From Aequorivita echinoideorum (GTDB taxonomy: Bacteria; Bacteroidota; Bacteroidia; Flavobacteriales; Flavobacteriaceae), in assembly GCF_018476645.1 (NCBI RefSeq), contig NZ_JAHCTB010000001.1:558001-622000 (forward strand): a stretch of DNA of 64,000 nucleotides. Reading direction: 5' to 3'. A program made the translations under genes and the position numbers. The notes under the pieces were generated by a model. The model did no database searches, was not told the origin of the DNA, and worked only from the letters and a program-made list of their open reading frames with translations. Positions within the stretch are counted from its first letter, which is position 1, and each line of letters begins with the position of its first letter. Shown here one piece after another: positions 34,965 through 43,263 of this stretch.

Positions 34965-35963
34965 TTATTTTGAATCGTAGGCCCATTTAAGATAAACGGC
35001 ACCCCAAGTAAAACCTCCACCAAATGAGGCAAATACTAAATTATCTCCTTTTTTAAGTTGTTTTTCGTAGTCTGCCAAACAAAGTGGCAATGTTGCTGAA
35101 GTAGTATTTCCATATTTGTGTATGTTTATCATCACTTTTTCTTCTGGCAATTTCATTCTTGAAGCTGCTGCATCTATTATACGCTTATTGGCTTGATGGG
35201 GTACTAACCAGTGCACGTCCTTGCCCGTAAGATTGTTGCGATGCATTACTTTTTCGCAAACGTCCGCCATATTTGACACGGCAAATTTAAAAACCGTTTT
35301 ACCTTCCTGAAAAACGTAATGTTGCTTATTTGAAACAGTTTCGACCGTAGGAGGAAGTAAAGAGCCACCCGCATCAATTTTAAGGAATGGTCTTCCCACG
35401 CCGTCAGATCTCAGGTATTCGTCCCTTAGTCCAAGTTGCTCTTCATTGGGCTCAAAGAGAACAGCGCCGGCGCCATCTCCAAAAATTATACAAGTAGTCC
35501 TATCTGTATAATCAATTATAGAAGACATTTTGTCCGCACCAATTAAAAGAACTTTTTTATACTTTCCAGATTCTATATAACGTGCCGCAGTTGACATTCC
35601 AAAAAGAAAACTGGAACATGCAGCAACCAGATCATATGAAAAAGCATTAACGGCGCCAATTTGTGTGGCCACATAAACCCCCGTTGCCGCTACTGGCATA
35701 TCTGGAGTGGCGGTAGCCATAATGACCATATCAATATCGGCTGGGTCAACGTTGCTTTTTTCTAGTAAATTTTTTGCGGCCTGAATGGCCAAATATGAAG
35801 TTCCTTTATCTTTATCCTTTAATATTCTTCTTTCTTTGATTCCGGTTCGTGAAGTAATCCATTCATCGTTGGTATCTACCATGGTTTCCAAAACTTTGTT
35901 TGATAAAACGAAGTCTGGCACGTAGCTCCCTACAGCGGTAATAGCTGCTGTGATATTATTCAT
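34965..35963 (-). CDS. fabH: 3-oxoacyl-ACP synthase III
   Basis: 332 residues, a typical KAS III condensing acetyl-CoA (or branched primers) with malonyl-ACP to start fatty acid synthesis. The catalytic triad is visible: Cys116 in DLVAACSSF, His in VPHQAN, Asn in YGNTTSA. The N-terminal TNDEWITSRTGIKERR is also typical. It heads fabH-accB-accC; a terminator at 36084-36114 separates it from rpmF upstream, though read-through is possible. I found no exact -7 element before it. Confidence 0.97.
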   Translation of the reverse strand: MNNITAAITAVGSYVPDFVLSNKVLETMVDTNDEWITSRTGIKERRILKDKDKGTSYLAIQAAKNLLEKSNVDPADIDMVIMATATPDMPVAATGVYVATQIGAVNAFSYDLVAACSSFLFGMSTAARYIESGKYKKVLLIGADKMSSIIDYTDRTTCIIFGDGAGAVLFEPNEEQLGLRDEYLRSDGVGRPFLKIDAGGSLLPPTVETVSNKQHYVFQEGKTVFKFAVSNMADVCEKVMHRNNLTGKDVHWLVPHQANKRIIDAAASRMKLPEEKVMINIHKYGNTTSATLPLCLADYEKQLKKGDNLVFASFGGGFTWGAVYLKWAYDSK

Positions 35964-36083
35964 AGAATTTAATTAAAATTCAAAAAAAGGCCTAAAAACC
36001 TTTAAAAGTGAGGAAAATTACTAAATTTTCTTCTGAAAAAGGTAAAATCCCTGCTGTTTTTGGCTCCGCAAAAAGTTAAAAAC

Positions 36084-36114
36084 AAAAAAACCCTCACTTT
36101 TCAGTGAGAGTTTT
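36084..36114 (-). terminator. Terminator after rpmF
   Basis: CTCACT (36093-36098) and AGTGAG (36103-36108) pair around TTTC, extended by one mismatch and an A/T stem. On the minus strand the hairpin is followed by seven T residues (36084-36090). It lies 19 bp after the rpmF stop. Confidence 0.85.
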
Positions 36115-36132
36115 AGCCTGTAATTATATTAA

Positions 36133-36330
36133 TTAAGCTTCTACTTCTTCCGTTTTGTCAATTACAACTTGACCTCGGTAGTACATTTTACCTTCATGCC
36201 AGTGAGCCCTGTGAAAAAGGTGTGATTCACCAGTTGTTGGGTCTATTGCAATTGTAGGGGCAGTAGCTTTGTAATGCGTTCTTCTCTTATCTCTTCTGGT
36301 TTTCGAGATTTTTCTCTTAGGATGTGCCAT
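36133..36330 (-). CDS. rpmF: 50S ribosomal protein L32
   Basis: 65 residues. The N-terminus is the diagnostic [20 protein letters not shown]. There is no CxxC zinc ribbon, so this is the zinc-independent form. It starts 9 nt after the DUF177 stop, the conserved DUF177-rpmF pair of bacteria, and upstream of the fab/acc genes as often seen. Confidence 0.97.
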   Translation of the reverse strand: MAHPKRKISKTRRDKRRTHYKATAPTIAIDPTTGESHLFHRAHWHEGKMYYRGQVVIDKTEEVEA

Positions 36331-36339
36331 TGCTATTTA

Positions 36340-36891
36340 TTATTTATCCGTTAATAGTTTTTTTAATGAATCCCATCGGGGATCTGTTGTATCGTCCTCC
36401 GGCTCAAACTCTTCGGTTGATGCCTTTGGGCTTAATTCTTCAAGTTTATCGAGTATTTCGCTCTTTAATGTTCCGTCTTGAACGCCCGGGTGTATCCTGC
36501 GGGCGGGCATTGCCAAAACTATAGACTCGTAAACGTATTGCTGAATGTTCACTTCATAACTTCCGTGTGGCAGTATAAGTAAATCTTCATTTTCATCATT
36601 GTACTCCTCTCCAAATTTAACCACAAAATGATATGTGCCAGAAATTATCTGGTTATACGGCTCGTTTGTTACATCGCACGCGACATTGACAGTTCCGTTG
36701 AAAGTCAACGTAAAATCCATTAACGTGCTCATTTTTTCAAGAAGTACATCGAGTTTAATGTTTGCATCATTAAATTCTTCATACTCAAAATGCTCAAAGA
36801 ACGCTTTATTCAGTTCAAAGTTAAAATGGTGTTTTCCTAACTTCAGCCCCACGAATGGGATGGTAAATTCTTTCAGATCCTTCATTTTCAC
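36340..36891 (-). CDS. DUF177 (YceD) family protein
   Basis: 183 residues. DUF177 proteins are nearly always encoded directly before rpmF, as here, and have been linked to 23S rRNA metabolism. Recognisable features are the conserved NVACDVTNEPYNQ region (the family's CxRCL-like site in degenerate form, with one Cys) and the acidic C-terminus with TTDPRWDSLKKL. Cytosolic. A promoter match lies 39 nt upstream, with a small hairpin (36910-36923) in the leader. Confidence 0.9.
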   Translation of the reverse strand: MKMKDLKEFTIPFVGLKLGKHHFNFELNKAFFEHFEYEEFNDANIKLDVLLEKMSTLMDFTLTFNGTVNVACDVTNEPYNQIISGTYHFVVKFGEEYNDENEDLLILPHGSYEVNIQQYVYESIVLAMPARRIHPGVQDGTLKSEILDKLEELSPKASTEEFEPEDDTTDPRWDSLKKLLTDK

Positions 36892-36929
36892 ACCTATTTG
36901 AGACCTTAACCTTACGGATAAGGCGGGTG

Positions 36930-36937
36930 CAAAGATA
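36930..36937 (-). promoter_or_regulatory. -7 promoter element of DUF177-rpmF
   Basis: The minus strand reads TATCTTTG, an exact TAnnTTTG match, 38 nt before the ATG at 36891. The predicted leader contains the hairpin CCTTA-TCCG-TAAGG. Confidence 0.6.
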
Positions 36938-36961
36938 AAAATTTTTTTTAATCAGAAATTA

Positions 36962-38029
36962 TTATTTCGATTTCTTTTTTGTATATAATTTTTTCTTTGC
37001 CGGTTGTAATGGATTTTTCGAAATCTCAGCGTATTGCGCGCGTGTTTCAAAAATTGAAATTGCGCTGAAGACGGCTTCTCTAAAGGATTCACAGTTGGCT
37101 TCATTTTTACCGGCCAAATCAAAAGCAGTTCCGTGATCGGGCGAAGTCCTAACTTTATTGAGGCCTGCGGTAAAATTTACGCCCTTTCCAAAAGACAATG
37201 TTTTGAAAGGCACCAATCCTTGGTCGTGATAGCTCGCAATGATTGCATCAAAATTTTTGTAATTGAGGCTGCCAAAAAAACTATCCGCGGCATATGGTCC
37301 AAAAACCATCTTCCCATTTTTACGAATATTATCCAATGCAGGCCTCAACAATTCATCATCCTCGGCACCAATAACACCATTGTCGCCATTGTGTGGATTT
37401 ATGCCCAATACAGCGATTTTTGGCCTTTCAATACCAAAATCGGTGACCAACGTGTGGTAAATAGTATTGATTTTTTTATCGATGCGTTCACGGGTAATAT
37501 TTTTAACTACATCTTTTACTGCCACGTGGTCCGTCAATAACCCGACCCTAAGATCTTCAGAAATCATGAGCATCAAACTTTCGCCCTGCAGTTCTTTCGC
37601 CAGAAAATCTGTATGCCCTGGAAAATTGAAATCTTCAGATTGTATATTCGATTTGTTTATGGGAGCGGTGACTAGCGCGTCTATTTTTCCGTTTTTCAAT
37701 TCAGAAACCGCTGAGCGCAATGATTTTATTGCATACTCGCCGCCCGTTTTATTTTCTTCTCCAAAGGTTACGTCCACGTGTTCTTTCCAAACATTGAGCA
37801 CATTTATTTTTTTGGGGACCAAATCTTCAATTTTATCGATTCCGTGGAAGTTGATATCAATTTCAAAATGCTTTTTGAAAAAAGACATGAGTTTTACCGA
37901 AGCGAAAATAACCGGGGTACAGAATTCGAGCATCCGTGCATCCTCGAAGGTTTTAAGAACAATTTCACTCCCTATGCCATTGATGTCGCCAATGGATATT
38001 CCTACTACAATTTTATCCTCTTTGCTCAT
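36962..38029 (-). CDS. pdxA: 4-hydroxythreonine-4-phosphate dehydrogenase
   Basis: 355 residues, normal for PdxA, which oxidises 4-phosphohydroxy-threonine in the DXP-dependent pyridoxal phosphate pathway. Early GISIGDINGIGSEI is characteristic. Metal and substrate His residues are in FPGHTDFLAKE, INPHNGDNG and SYHDQGLVPFK, and the C-terminal RTSPDHGTAFDLAG is diagnostic. The C-terminus is a Lys-rich tail. It is divergent from ribE with overlapping promoters, and ends 25 nt from the DUF177 promoter. Confidence 0.97.
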   Translation of the reverse strand: MSKEDKIVVGISIGDINGIGSEIVLKTFEDARMLEFCTPVIFASVKLMSFFKKHFEIDINFHGIDKIEDLVPKKINVLNVWKEHVDVTFGEENKTGGEYAIKSLRSAVSELKNGKIDALVTAPINKSNIQSEDFNFPGHTDFLAKELQGESLMLMISEDLRVGLLTDHVAVKDVVKNITRERIDKKINTIYHTLVTDFGIERPKIAVLGINPHNGDNGVIGAEDDELLRPALDNIRKNGKMVFGPYAADSFFGSLNYKNFDAIIASYHDQGLVPFKTLSFGKGVNFTAGLNKVRTSPDHGTAFDLAGKNEANCESFREAVFSAISIFETRAQYAEISKNPLQPAKKKLYTKKKSK

Positions 38030-38052
38030 TACGCTAGCGCTTTTATAATTCT

Positions 38053-38060
38053 TATTTTTG
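38053..38060 (+). promoter_or_regulatory. -7 promoter element of ribE
   Basis: TATTTTTG matches TAnnTTTG exactly, 26 nt before the ribE ATG. Its predicted transcription start (about 38067) falls in the oppositely directed pdxA -7 element. Confidence 0.6.
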
Positions 38061-38065
38061 CGCTA

Positions 38066-38073
38066 CAAATGTA
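38066..38073 (-). promoter_or_regulatory. -7 promoter element of pdxA
   Basis: The minus strand reads TACATTTG, an exact match, 36 nt before the pdxA ATG at 38029. Its predicted start (about 38059) falls in the ribE -7 element, so the promoters face each other. Confidence 0.6.
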
Positions 38074-38086
38074 ATTAAATACACCG

Positions 38087-38674
38087 ATGTTTACAGGAAT
38101 TATTGAAACGGTTGCTAAAATTGCCAAACTGGAAAGTGACGGCGGAAATTTGCACATTACCATACAAAGTCCACTTGCGCAGGAGTTAAAAATTGATCAA
38201 AGCGTATCGCACAACGGTGTGTGCTTAACTGTTGTTAAAGTAAAAGATGATTTTTATACCGTAACGGCTATTGCCGAAACCTTGCAAAAAACAAATTTGA
38301 AAAATTTGAAAAAAGGGGAGTCCATAAATTTAGAGCGCGCAATGAAGTTGGGCGATAGGCTCGATGGTCACATTGTTCAGGGACATGTGGATGGAATGGG
38401 CATTTGCAAAAATATTGAGGAAGTTGGTGGGAGTTGGATTTTTACTTTTGAATATGATAGCTCCCATAATCAAACCGTTGAAAAAGGCTCCATTACTGTA
38501 AATGGTGTAAGCTTGACCGTTGTGAATTCCAAGAAAAACGAATTTAGCGTAGCAATTATTCCGTATACGTTTGAAAATACAAATTTTATGGATTTAAGAA
38601 TAGGCGATTCCGTGAATCTGGAATTTGATGTAATAGGCAAATACGTGAAACGTCTTATGCAGGGCTATTTGTAG
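38087..38674 (+). CDS. ribE: Riboflavin synthase, alpha subunit
   Basis: 195 residues, made of two tandem lumazine-binding repeats. The start MFTGIIETVAKIA is diagnostic. Each repeat has the substrate motif: SVSHNGVCLTVV (about 39-50) and ITVNGVSLTVV (about 135-145), plus GDRLDGHIVQGHVDG. It makes riboflavin from two lumazine molecules. Its 3' end overlaps the convergent small gene by 20 nt. No FMN riboswitch is visible in the 57-bp gap before it. Confidence 0.97.
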   Translation: MFTGIIETVAKIAKLESDGGNLHITIQSPLAQELKIDQSVSHNGVCLTVVKVKDDFYTVTAIAETLQKTNLKNLKKGESINLERAMKLGDRLDGHIVQGHVDGMGICKNIEEVGGSWIFTFEYDSSHNQTVEKGSITVNGVSLTVVNSKKNEFSVAIIPYTFENTNFMDLRIGDSVNLEFDVIGKYVKRLMQGYL

Positions 38675-38852
38675 ATTGTGAATGCTTGTAAATAAAATAG
38701 ATACCGAGTAATAATCCTAACACCATTAAAATCCAAATAGAATCATCTATTGGGAACTGTGGAGCATCAACTTCATATTGTTCATCTGGTGGTGGGGGCG
38801 CCGCTTTATTGGCTTGCACCAAAAACAATAAACTGTAAATTAAAAAACTCAT
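38655..38852 (-). CDS. Small membrane protein, signal plus single TM
   Basis: 65 residues. An N-terminal signal (MSFLIYSLLFLVQANKAA) leads into a Pro-rich segment PPPPDEQYEVDAPQFPIDD and a TM (about 38-55, WILMVLGLLLGIYFIYK). Similar small proteins occur widely in Flavobacteriaceae. Function unknown. It is convergent with ribE (20-nt overlap), which supports a compact real gene rather than chance. Confidence 0.72.
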   Translation of the reverse strand: MSFLIYSLLFLVQANKAAPPPPDEQYEVDAPQFPIDDSIWILMVLGLLLGIYFIYKHSQSTNSPA

Positions 38853-38981
38853 GGTTAAGTATTAACGATTTGGGATCGTAATTATGCGCCTAAAGTAATA
38901 ATTTTTTTTATTCCCGACCAAAAAACTTCATTATCACTATTTTAATAAAAGTTTTGATTCAGAAAATTCTTTCAAACTTTA

Positions 38982-38998
38982 TCCTTATACGATAAGGA
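38982..38998. repeat. Small perfect inverted repeat in the gap before the tRNA terminator
   Basis: TCCTTAT (38982-38988) and ATAAGGA (38992-38998) pair around ACG. The rest of the 199-bp gap between the small membrane gene and the tRNA holds no gene. No U-tract follows, so it is not a typical terminator. Confidence 0.4.
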
Positions 38999-39018
38999 AG
39001 CCCTTTTGGATTTAAAAT

Positions 39019-39046
39019 AAAAAAGCCCTGCATAGCAAGGCTTTAT
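39019..39046 (-). terminator. Terminator of the tRNA gene
   Basis: AAAGCC (39022-39027) and GGCTTT (39039-39044), with an inner TGC/GCA pairing and one mismatch, form a hairpin; on the minus strand it ends in a T-run. It lies just downstream of the tRNA. Confidence 0.75.
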
Positions 39047-39051
39047 AAATG

Positions 39052-39125
39052 TGGTCCCACATGGGCTCGAACCATGGACCCTCTGATTATGAGTCAGATG
39101 CTCTAACCAGCTGAGCTATGGGACC
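39052..39125 (-). tRNA. tRNA with CAT anticodon (tRNA-Met or lysidine-type tRNA-Ile)
   Basis: 74 nt, complete cloverleaf on the minus strand. The acceptor is GGTCCCA with TGGGACC, then A73; CCA is not encoded. The D arm is GCTC/GAGC, the anticodon stem TCTGA/TCAGA with loop CTCATAA (anticodon CAT), and the T loop TTCGAGC lies in a CATGG/CCATG stem. CAT serves methionine or, if C34 is changed to lysidine, isoleucine AUA. The acceptor has C4-G69 and C5-G68, the pairs recognised by TilS in E. coli tRNA-Ile2, so the isoleucine reading is possible. Standard prediction would call it Met. Confidence 0.92.
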
Positions 39126-39137
39126 GATAATGGTCTG

Positions 39138-39168
39138 CAAATGTAAAACACTTTGCAAATACGGCAAA
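39138..39168 (-). promoter_or_regulatory. Complete promoter of the tRNA gene
   Basis: On the minus strand a -33 TTTG (39165-39168) is followed after exactly 19 nt by TACATTTG (39138-39145). This is the best full promoter in the window. Transcription would start a few bases before the mature tRNA 5' end at 39125. Confidence 0.8.
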
Positions 39169-39169
39169 A

Positions 39170-39580
39170 CTATTTTTGGTTATTTATTTCTTGGCAGAGT
39201 TCTACCAATACACCGTTGGCCGATTTTGGATGCAAAAAAGCCACCCATTTATTGTCTGCGCCTTTTTTAGGTTCTTCATTTAAAAGTATGAAACCTTCAT
39301 CCTTTAGACGTGCCATTTCAGCTTTTATATCATTCACCGCAAATGCGATGTGATGAATCCCCTCTCCCCGCTTCTCAATAAACTTGGCTATTGCGCTATT
39401 GCTATTTGTTGCTTCCAACAATTCAATCTTGCTCTCGCCACATTCAAAAAAAGAGGTTTCTACGCCTTCACTTTCCACTTTCTCACTTTTATAAGGTGGT
39501 TTGCCCAAAAGTAATTCATAAATTTTATTGGCTTCGTTGATGTTTTTTACGGCTATGCCTATATGCTCGATTTTATTCAT
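39170..39580 (-). CDS. mce: Methylmalonyl-CoA epimerase
   Basis: 136 residues from the ATG MNKIEHIGIAVKNINEAN; a longer start at 39604 lies upstream of or inside the -7 element. It is a vicinal-oxygen-chelate fold enzyme, converting (S)- to (R)-methylmalonyl-CoA in propionyl-CoA metabolism. Metal ligands are seen in HIGIAVKN, GEGIHHIAFAV and the terminal VLVELCQE; the substrate-binding region contains FLHPKSANGVLVEL. It ends 2 bp from the tRNA promoter. Confidence 0.94.
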   Translation of the reverse strand: MNKIEHIGIAVKNINEANKIYELLLGKPPYKSEKVESEGVETSFFECGESKIELLEATNSNSAIAKFIEKRGEGIHHIAFAVNDIKAEMARLKDEGFILLNEEPKKGADNKWVAFLHPKSANGVLVELCQEINNQK

Positions 39581-39601
39581 ATTCTTAATTTTACAGATTT
39601 T

Positions 39602-39609
39602 CAAAAATA
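39602..39609 (-). promoter_or_regulatory. -7 promoter element of mce
   Basis: The minus strand reads TATTTTTG, an exact match, 21 nt before the ATG at 39580. It rules out the upstream start at 39604. Confidence 0.62.
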
Positions 39610-39677
39610 CAAACTAATTAATTCTGAATTTGAACGCGCCTGTGAGAACCGTTATCATTAAGTGCGATTAATTGTGC

Positions 39678-39685
39678 TATTTTTG
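39678..39685 (+). promoter_or_regulatory. -7 promoter element at the rbfA start
   Basis: TATTTTTG matches TAnnTTTG exactly but ends only 4 nt before the rbfA ATG at 39690. Transcription would begin at or next to the start codon, giving a leaderless mRNA. Confidence 0.5.
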
Positions 39686-39689
39686 CATT

Positions 39690-40085
39690 ATGGAAGAAAG
39701 TAACAGACAAAAGAAAATTGCGGGCGTTCTGCAAAATGACCTTGCCAATGTGCTGCAAGGTATGCTTCGCGAAGCGGGACAAATGGGAATTATAATATCG
39801 GTGAGCAAGGTAAGCGTGACCACGGATCTCTCCATTTCAAAAGTTTTTGTGAGCGTTTTCCCTGCCGATAAAGCAAAAGTTATTGTTGAAGAACTAAATA
39901 GGTTAAAGCCGCAGATAAAGCATCAAATAGCGCAGCTTACAAAGAACCAACTACGCAAAATGCCAGACATCCATTTTTATAATGATGATTCTTTGGAATA
40001 TATTGAGCGCATAGATAAAGCTGTAAAAGGTGAGGAAAATCCGTTGAAAAATCCTGATTTGCTTCCCAAAAGAAAAAAATCATAA
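39690..40085 (+). CDS. rbfA: Ribosome-binding factor A
   Basis: 131 residues from ATG 39690 (MEESNRQKKIAGVLQNDLAN); the upstream start at 39672 precedes the promoter element. RbfA is a KH-fold factor needed for 16S rRNA 5'-end maturation and 30S assembly. Typical segments are SVSKVSVTTDLSISKVFVSVF in pieces, LNRLKPQIKHQIAQLTKNQLRKMPDIHFYNDDS in pieces. The permease gene starts 1 nt after its stop, an arrangement common in Bacteroidota. Confidence 0.95.
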   Translation: MEESNRQKKIAGVLQNDLANVLQGMLREAGQMGIIISVSKVSVTTDLSISKVFVSVFPADKAKVIVEELNRLKPQIKHQIAQLTKNQLRKMPDIHFYNDDSLEYIERIDKAVKGEENPLKNPDLLPKRKKS

Positions 40086-40086
40086 C

Positions 40087-41292
40087 TTGAATTTTTCCCT
40101 TTATATCGCCAAGCGCTATCTTTTTTCAAAGAGTAGCAACAATGCCATCAACATAATTACCATTATTGCGGCAATTGGTGTGGTGGTGGGTGCAATGTCT
40201 CTGTTTATAGTACTTTCCGGATTTTCTGGTCTTAAGGATTTTAGCCTTCAGTTTACGAATGTTTTTGACAGTGATTTGAAAATCCTGCCCGAAAGTGGTA
40301 AAACATTTACATTTTCCACTGCCGAAGCGAAAAAACTAAAACAGATTGATGGTATTTCAACATCCTCCCAAATAATCGAGGAGCGCGTATTTCTACATTT
40401 CAAAGGAAAAAACCACATTGCATATATAAAAGGTGTAGATGAAAACTACGGAAATGTAACCATTCTGGACAGTATTATGATTGCTGGAGATTGGATGGTG
40501 CCAGGCGAAAATGAAGTGGTCATCGGGCTTGGCACTTCCTCGAAACTTTCGCTTGGATTTCGGGATTATTTAAATCTTTTGGAAATTTACGTCCCAAGGC
40601 CAGGCACGGGCCAAATAAATACGCTCGATCCCACACAGGCTTTTAATAATGAAAAAGTGGTTGTTTCAGGGGTATATCAGGTAAACGAAGATTTGAATTC
40701 CAAGTACGTTTTTTCAGATTTGGAATTTGCCCGAAATCTACTTTCACTGGACAGCACCAAAATTTCCTCTATTGAAATAAAATTGAAGCCCAATGCTTCC
40801 GAAGAAAATGTGCGAGCTGAAATTGCAAAAATTTTTCCCGAAGGAATTCTTATAAAAAATCGAATCCAGCAGAACGACGCGCTCTACAAAATGTTGAATA
40901 CCGAAAATATTGCAGTGTATTTGATCTTTACGTTGGTACTCATCATCGCACTTTTCAACGTAATTGGTTCCATTATTATGATGGTGCTGGATAAGCGGAA
41001 AAACATAAAGACGCTTTATAATATAGGCGCTTCACTGAAGGAAATACGCAGGATTTTCTTTTTGCAGGGAACGCTGATGACCGTTTTGGGCGGAACGCTT
41101 GGTATTTTTTTGGGAATTATTGCCGTGCTCGCACAACTTCAGTTTGAATTTGTAGCAATTACAAGTACATTGCCTTATCCAGTAAAATTGGAGCTTATCA
41201 ATATTTTACTCGTTTTTGTAACCATTAGCGTGTTGGGAATACTGGCTTCCGCAATTGCGGCGAGCCGTGTCCGGGAAAAGTTGTTGATATAA
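40087..41292 (+). CDS. FtsX/LolC-type ABC transporter permease
   Basis: 401 residues from a TTG start, 1 nt after rbfA. An N-terminal TM (about 20-45, NIITIIAAIGVVVGAMSLFIVL) is followed by a large MacB-like periplasmic domain (about 50-270) and three C-terminal TMs (about 278-300, 325-350, 362-390). This is the four-TM layout of LolC/LolE lipoprotein-release permeases. The matching ATPase is not adjacent. It is inferred to work in lipoprotein release, but other MacB-fold roles are possible. Confidence 0.9.
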   Translation: MNFSLYIAKRYLFSKSSNNAINIITIIAAIGVVVGAMSLFIVLSGFSGLKDFSLQFTNVFDSDLKILPESGKTFTFSTAEAKKLKQIDGISTSSQIIEERVFLHFKGKNHIAYIKGVDENYGNVTILDSIMIAGDWMVPGENEVVIGLGTSSKLSLGFRDYLNLLEIYVPRPGTGQINTLDPTQAFNNEKVVVSGVYQVNEDLNSKYVFSDLEFARNLLSLDSTKISSIEIKLKPNASEENVRAEIAKIFPEGILIKNRIQQNDALYKMLNTENIAVYLIFTLVLIIALFNVIGSIIMMVLDKRKNIKTLYNIGASLKEIRRIFFLQGTLMTVLGGTLGIFLGIIAVLAQLQFEFVAITSTLPYPVKLELINILLVFVTISVLGILASAIAASRVREKLLI

Positions 41293-41388
41293 ACTTAACC
41301 AAAAGATAATTTGATTTTAAGAAAATTTTAACTTAACATTGGTTGAAGATATCCCATAGAAAAAGTTTAACCGTTAAAATTCTTCATT

Positions 41389-43256
41389 ATGAAAAATCAA
41401 ATTTTGCGTGGCACCACCTTTTTTAAGGTAGGATTTCTATTTTTTTGTCTTTATTCAATTATTCTCTTTTTAGCCAAGAGGATGATAAATTTTCTTGCGG
41501 TACTCTTAAAATGGAAGATGTTCATTTACGTGATCCTTTTTATGGAAACAGTAAAGCCCTTTTGGATGTATTAAGGGAAAATGGATATTATATGCCTGAA
41601 GATTATCTGGAGAATCTGGATACTTATGGTAATTATATAGGAAGAGATGAGAATTAACAAAATAAGGCTGCTGCTCCTATAATTAGGGAAATTCCCATAA
41701 AAGCGTGGGTATGGCGTAACGATAATGGCACGGGGAATATTAGTTTAACGCAAGTTTATCAAGTTATAGATAAACTAAATGAAGTCTTTGGAAACACCAA
41801 TTTAAGGTTTTACTTACTTTGTGATATTGGCGAAATAAATTATAGTCTATATACCAATGATGGGGATGGCCATTTTAGTGGTATATGTTTAAGTAATAAA
41901 GTTTTTGGGGCGATAAATGTTCACTTTATTATTAACAGCAATACCACAGCGTGGGCAGGTAAGGCAAATCGACCAAGTGATTCCGAAGCTAAAAGATTTT
42001 CTTGCGTGGTTCATACATTAGATTATGGTGTTTCAAAGATAGGTTCTATACTGGCTCATGAAATTGGGCATACATTAGATTTAGACCATACCCATAATGC
42101 CTCAAGAAGTATAGGTCATGATAATAATGGAGGTTGTGGTGATTGCCTGCAAGAATCTGTAAGCAGAACCAGGAGACAGGAAATAGGATGTACCGGCACG
42201 TATAACAAACTTAAATGTGAGGTTAATGGGGACTATTTTTGTGATACTGCTGCAGATCCAGAAATATTAGGTTTAGTCGATAATGATTGTAACTATACCG
42301 ATACTTCATATACAGATAACTGGGGTGATGTATGGACACCAAACACAAATAATGTTATGAGCTATACTTATTACAATTGTCGTAACTATTTTTCCCCTTT
42401 GCAAATTGGTAAGATGAATTATTACTATAACCAAATAGGTATAAACCATCCTTTCTATTCCTTAAGTGGCTCCAATTATATCTGTAGTGGTCAAACGGGC
42501 TATTATTCTGTGGCCAATCTCCCTGGGGTTTCTAGTTATTTTTGGGAAACTTCAAGCAATCTTTCCATTACAGGTGGTCAGGGCACAAATAGTATAAGTG
42601 TACAGGCATCAAATAATGATGGAGGTTATGTAAAGGTTACTCCGGGATGTGGCTATAATTCAAGGACTAGAACGATTGGAGATTTTTATTCTTTCCAGAT
42701 TAACGGTTATGATACTGCTTGTGCGCAGAATGGTTTTAATTACAATTACAATGTAGCGCCACTTTCGGGGGCAAGTTATTATTGGACTATAACGGATGGG
42801 ATTATAAATTATGGCCAAGGTACAACAAATGTAAATATTAAACTCCTTCCCAATCCATCAAACCAGACTTGGCTTACATTGCAAGTAACAGGGCCGTGTT
42901 CTTCCATAACCTATAGGCATAAAATAATTACCCACGGAGATCCACCACCAGCGGAACAATGTTTTGCCCCAGATCCCGGCAAGCCTTTTGCAGAAGAAAA
43001 TATGCAAGAATTTATTAGTGAAGAAGAAATTAAACTATACCCAAATCCAGCCGTAGCAGAAGTGAGTATATTTTGGCCTTTAAAAGAAATATATGGAATA
43101 AATGTAAGGGATGCACAAGGAAGAATATTGTTTCAACAATATAATATTTCAGAAAATAAATTTCATCTAAATCTTCAAAATTATCCAACCGGAATTTATT
43201 TTATCTATTTGACAGTAGATAATGCTACCATAATAAAAAAATTAATAATTAAATAA
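41389..43256 (+). pseudogene. Disrupted secreted zinc metalloprotease with T9SS sorting domain
   Basis: An intact version would be about 622 residues: signal peptide, metzincin-like catalytic domain, PKD-like beta domains, and a C-terminal sorting domain for type IX secretion. Two lesions are seen. The signal peptide starting at 41389 (MKNQILRGTTFFKVGFLFF) is one frame off from the rest; a one-base insertion in the T7 run at 41440-41446 would join it to SLFNYSLFSQEDD. An in-frame TAA is at 41655-41657. After that the frame is open to 43256. The zinc motif HEIGHTLDLDH begins at 42057; VMSY forms the Met-turn. The end has LYPNP and PTGIYFIYL...KKLIIK, the type A sorting pattern. Sequencing error or phase variation is possible for the T-run, less so for the stop. 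Confidence 0.82.
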
Positions 43257-43263
43257 TAAAACC

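Noticed and set aside
37981-38086. FMN riboswitch before ribE
   Set aside because: The pdxA-ribE gap is only 57 bp and lacks the conserved RFN element helices.
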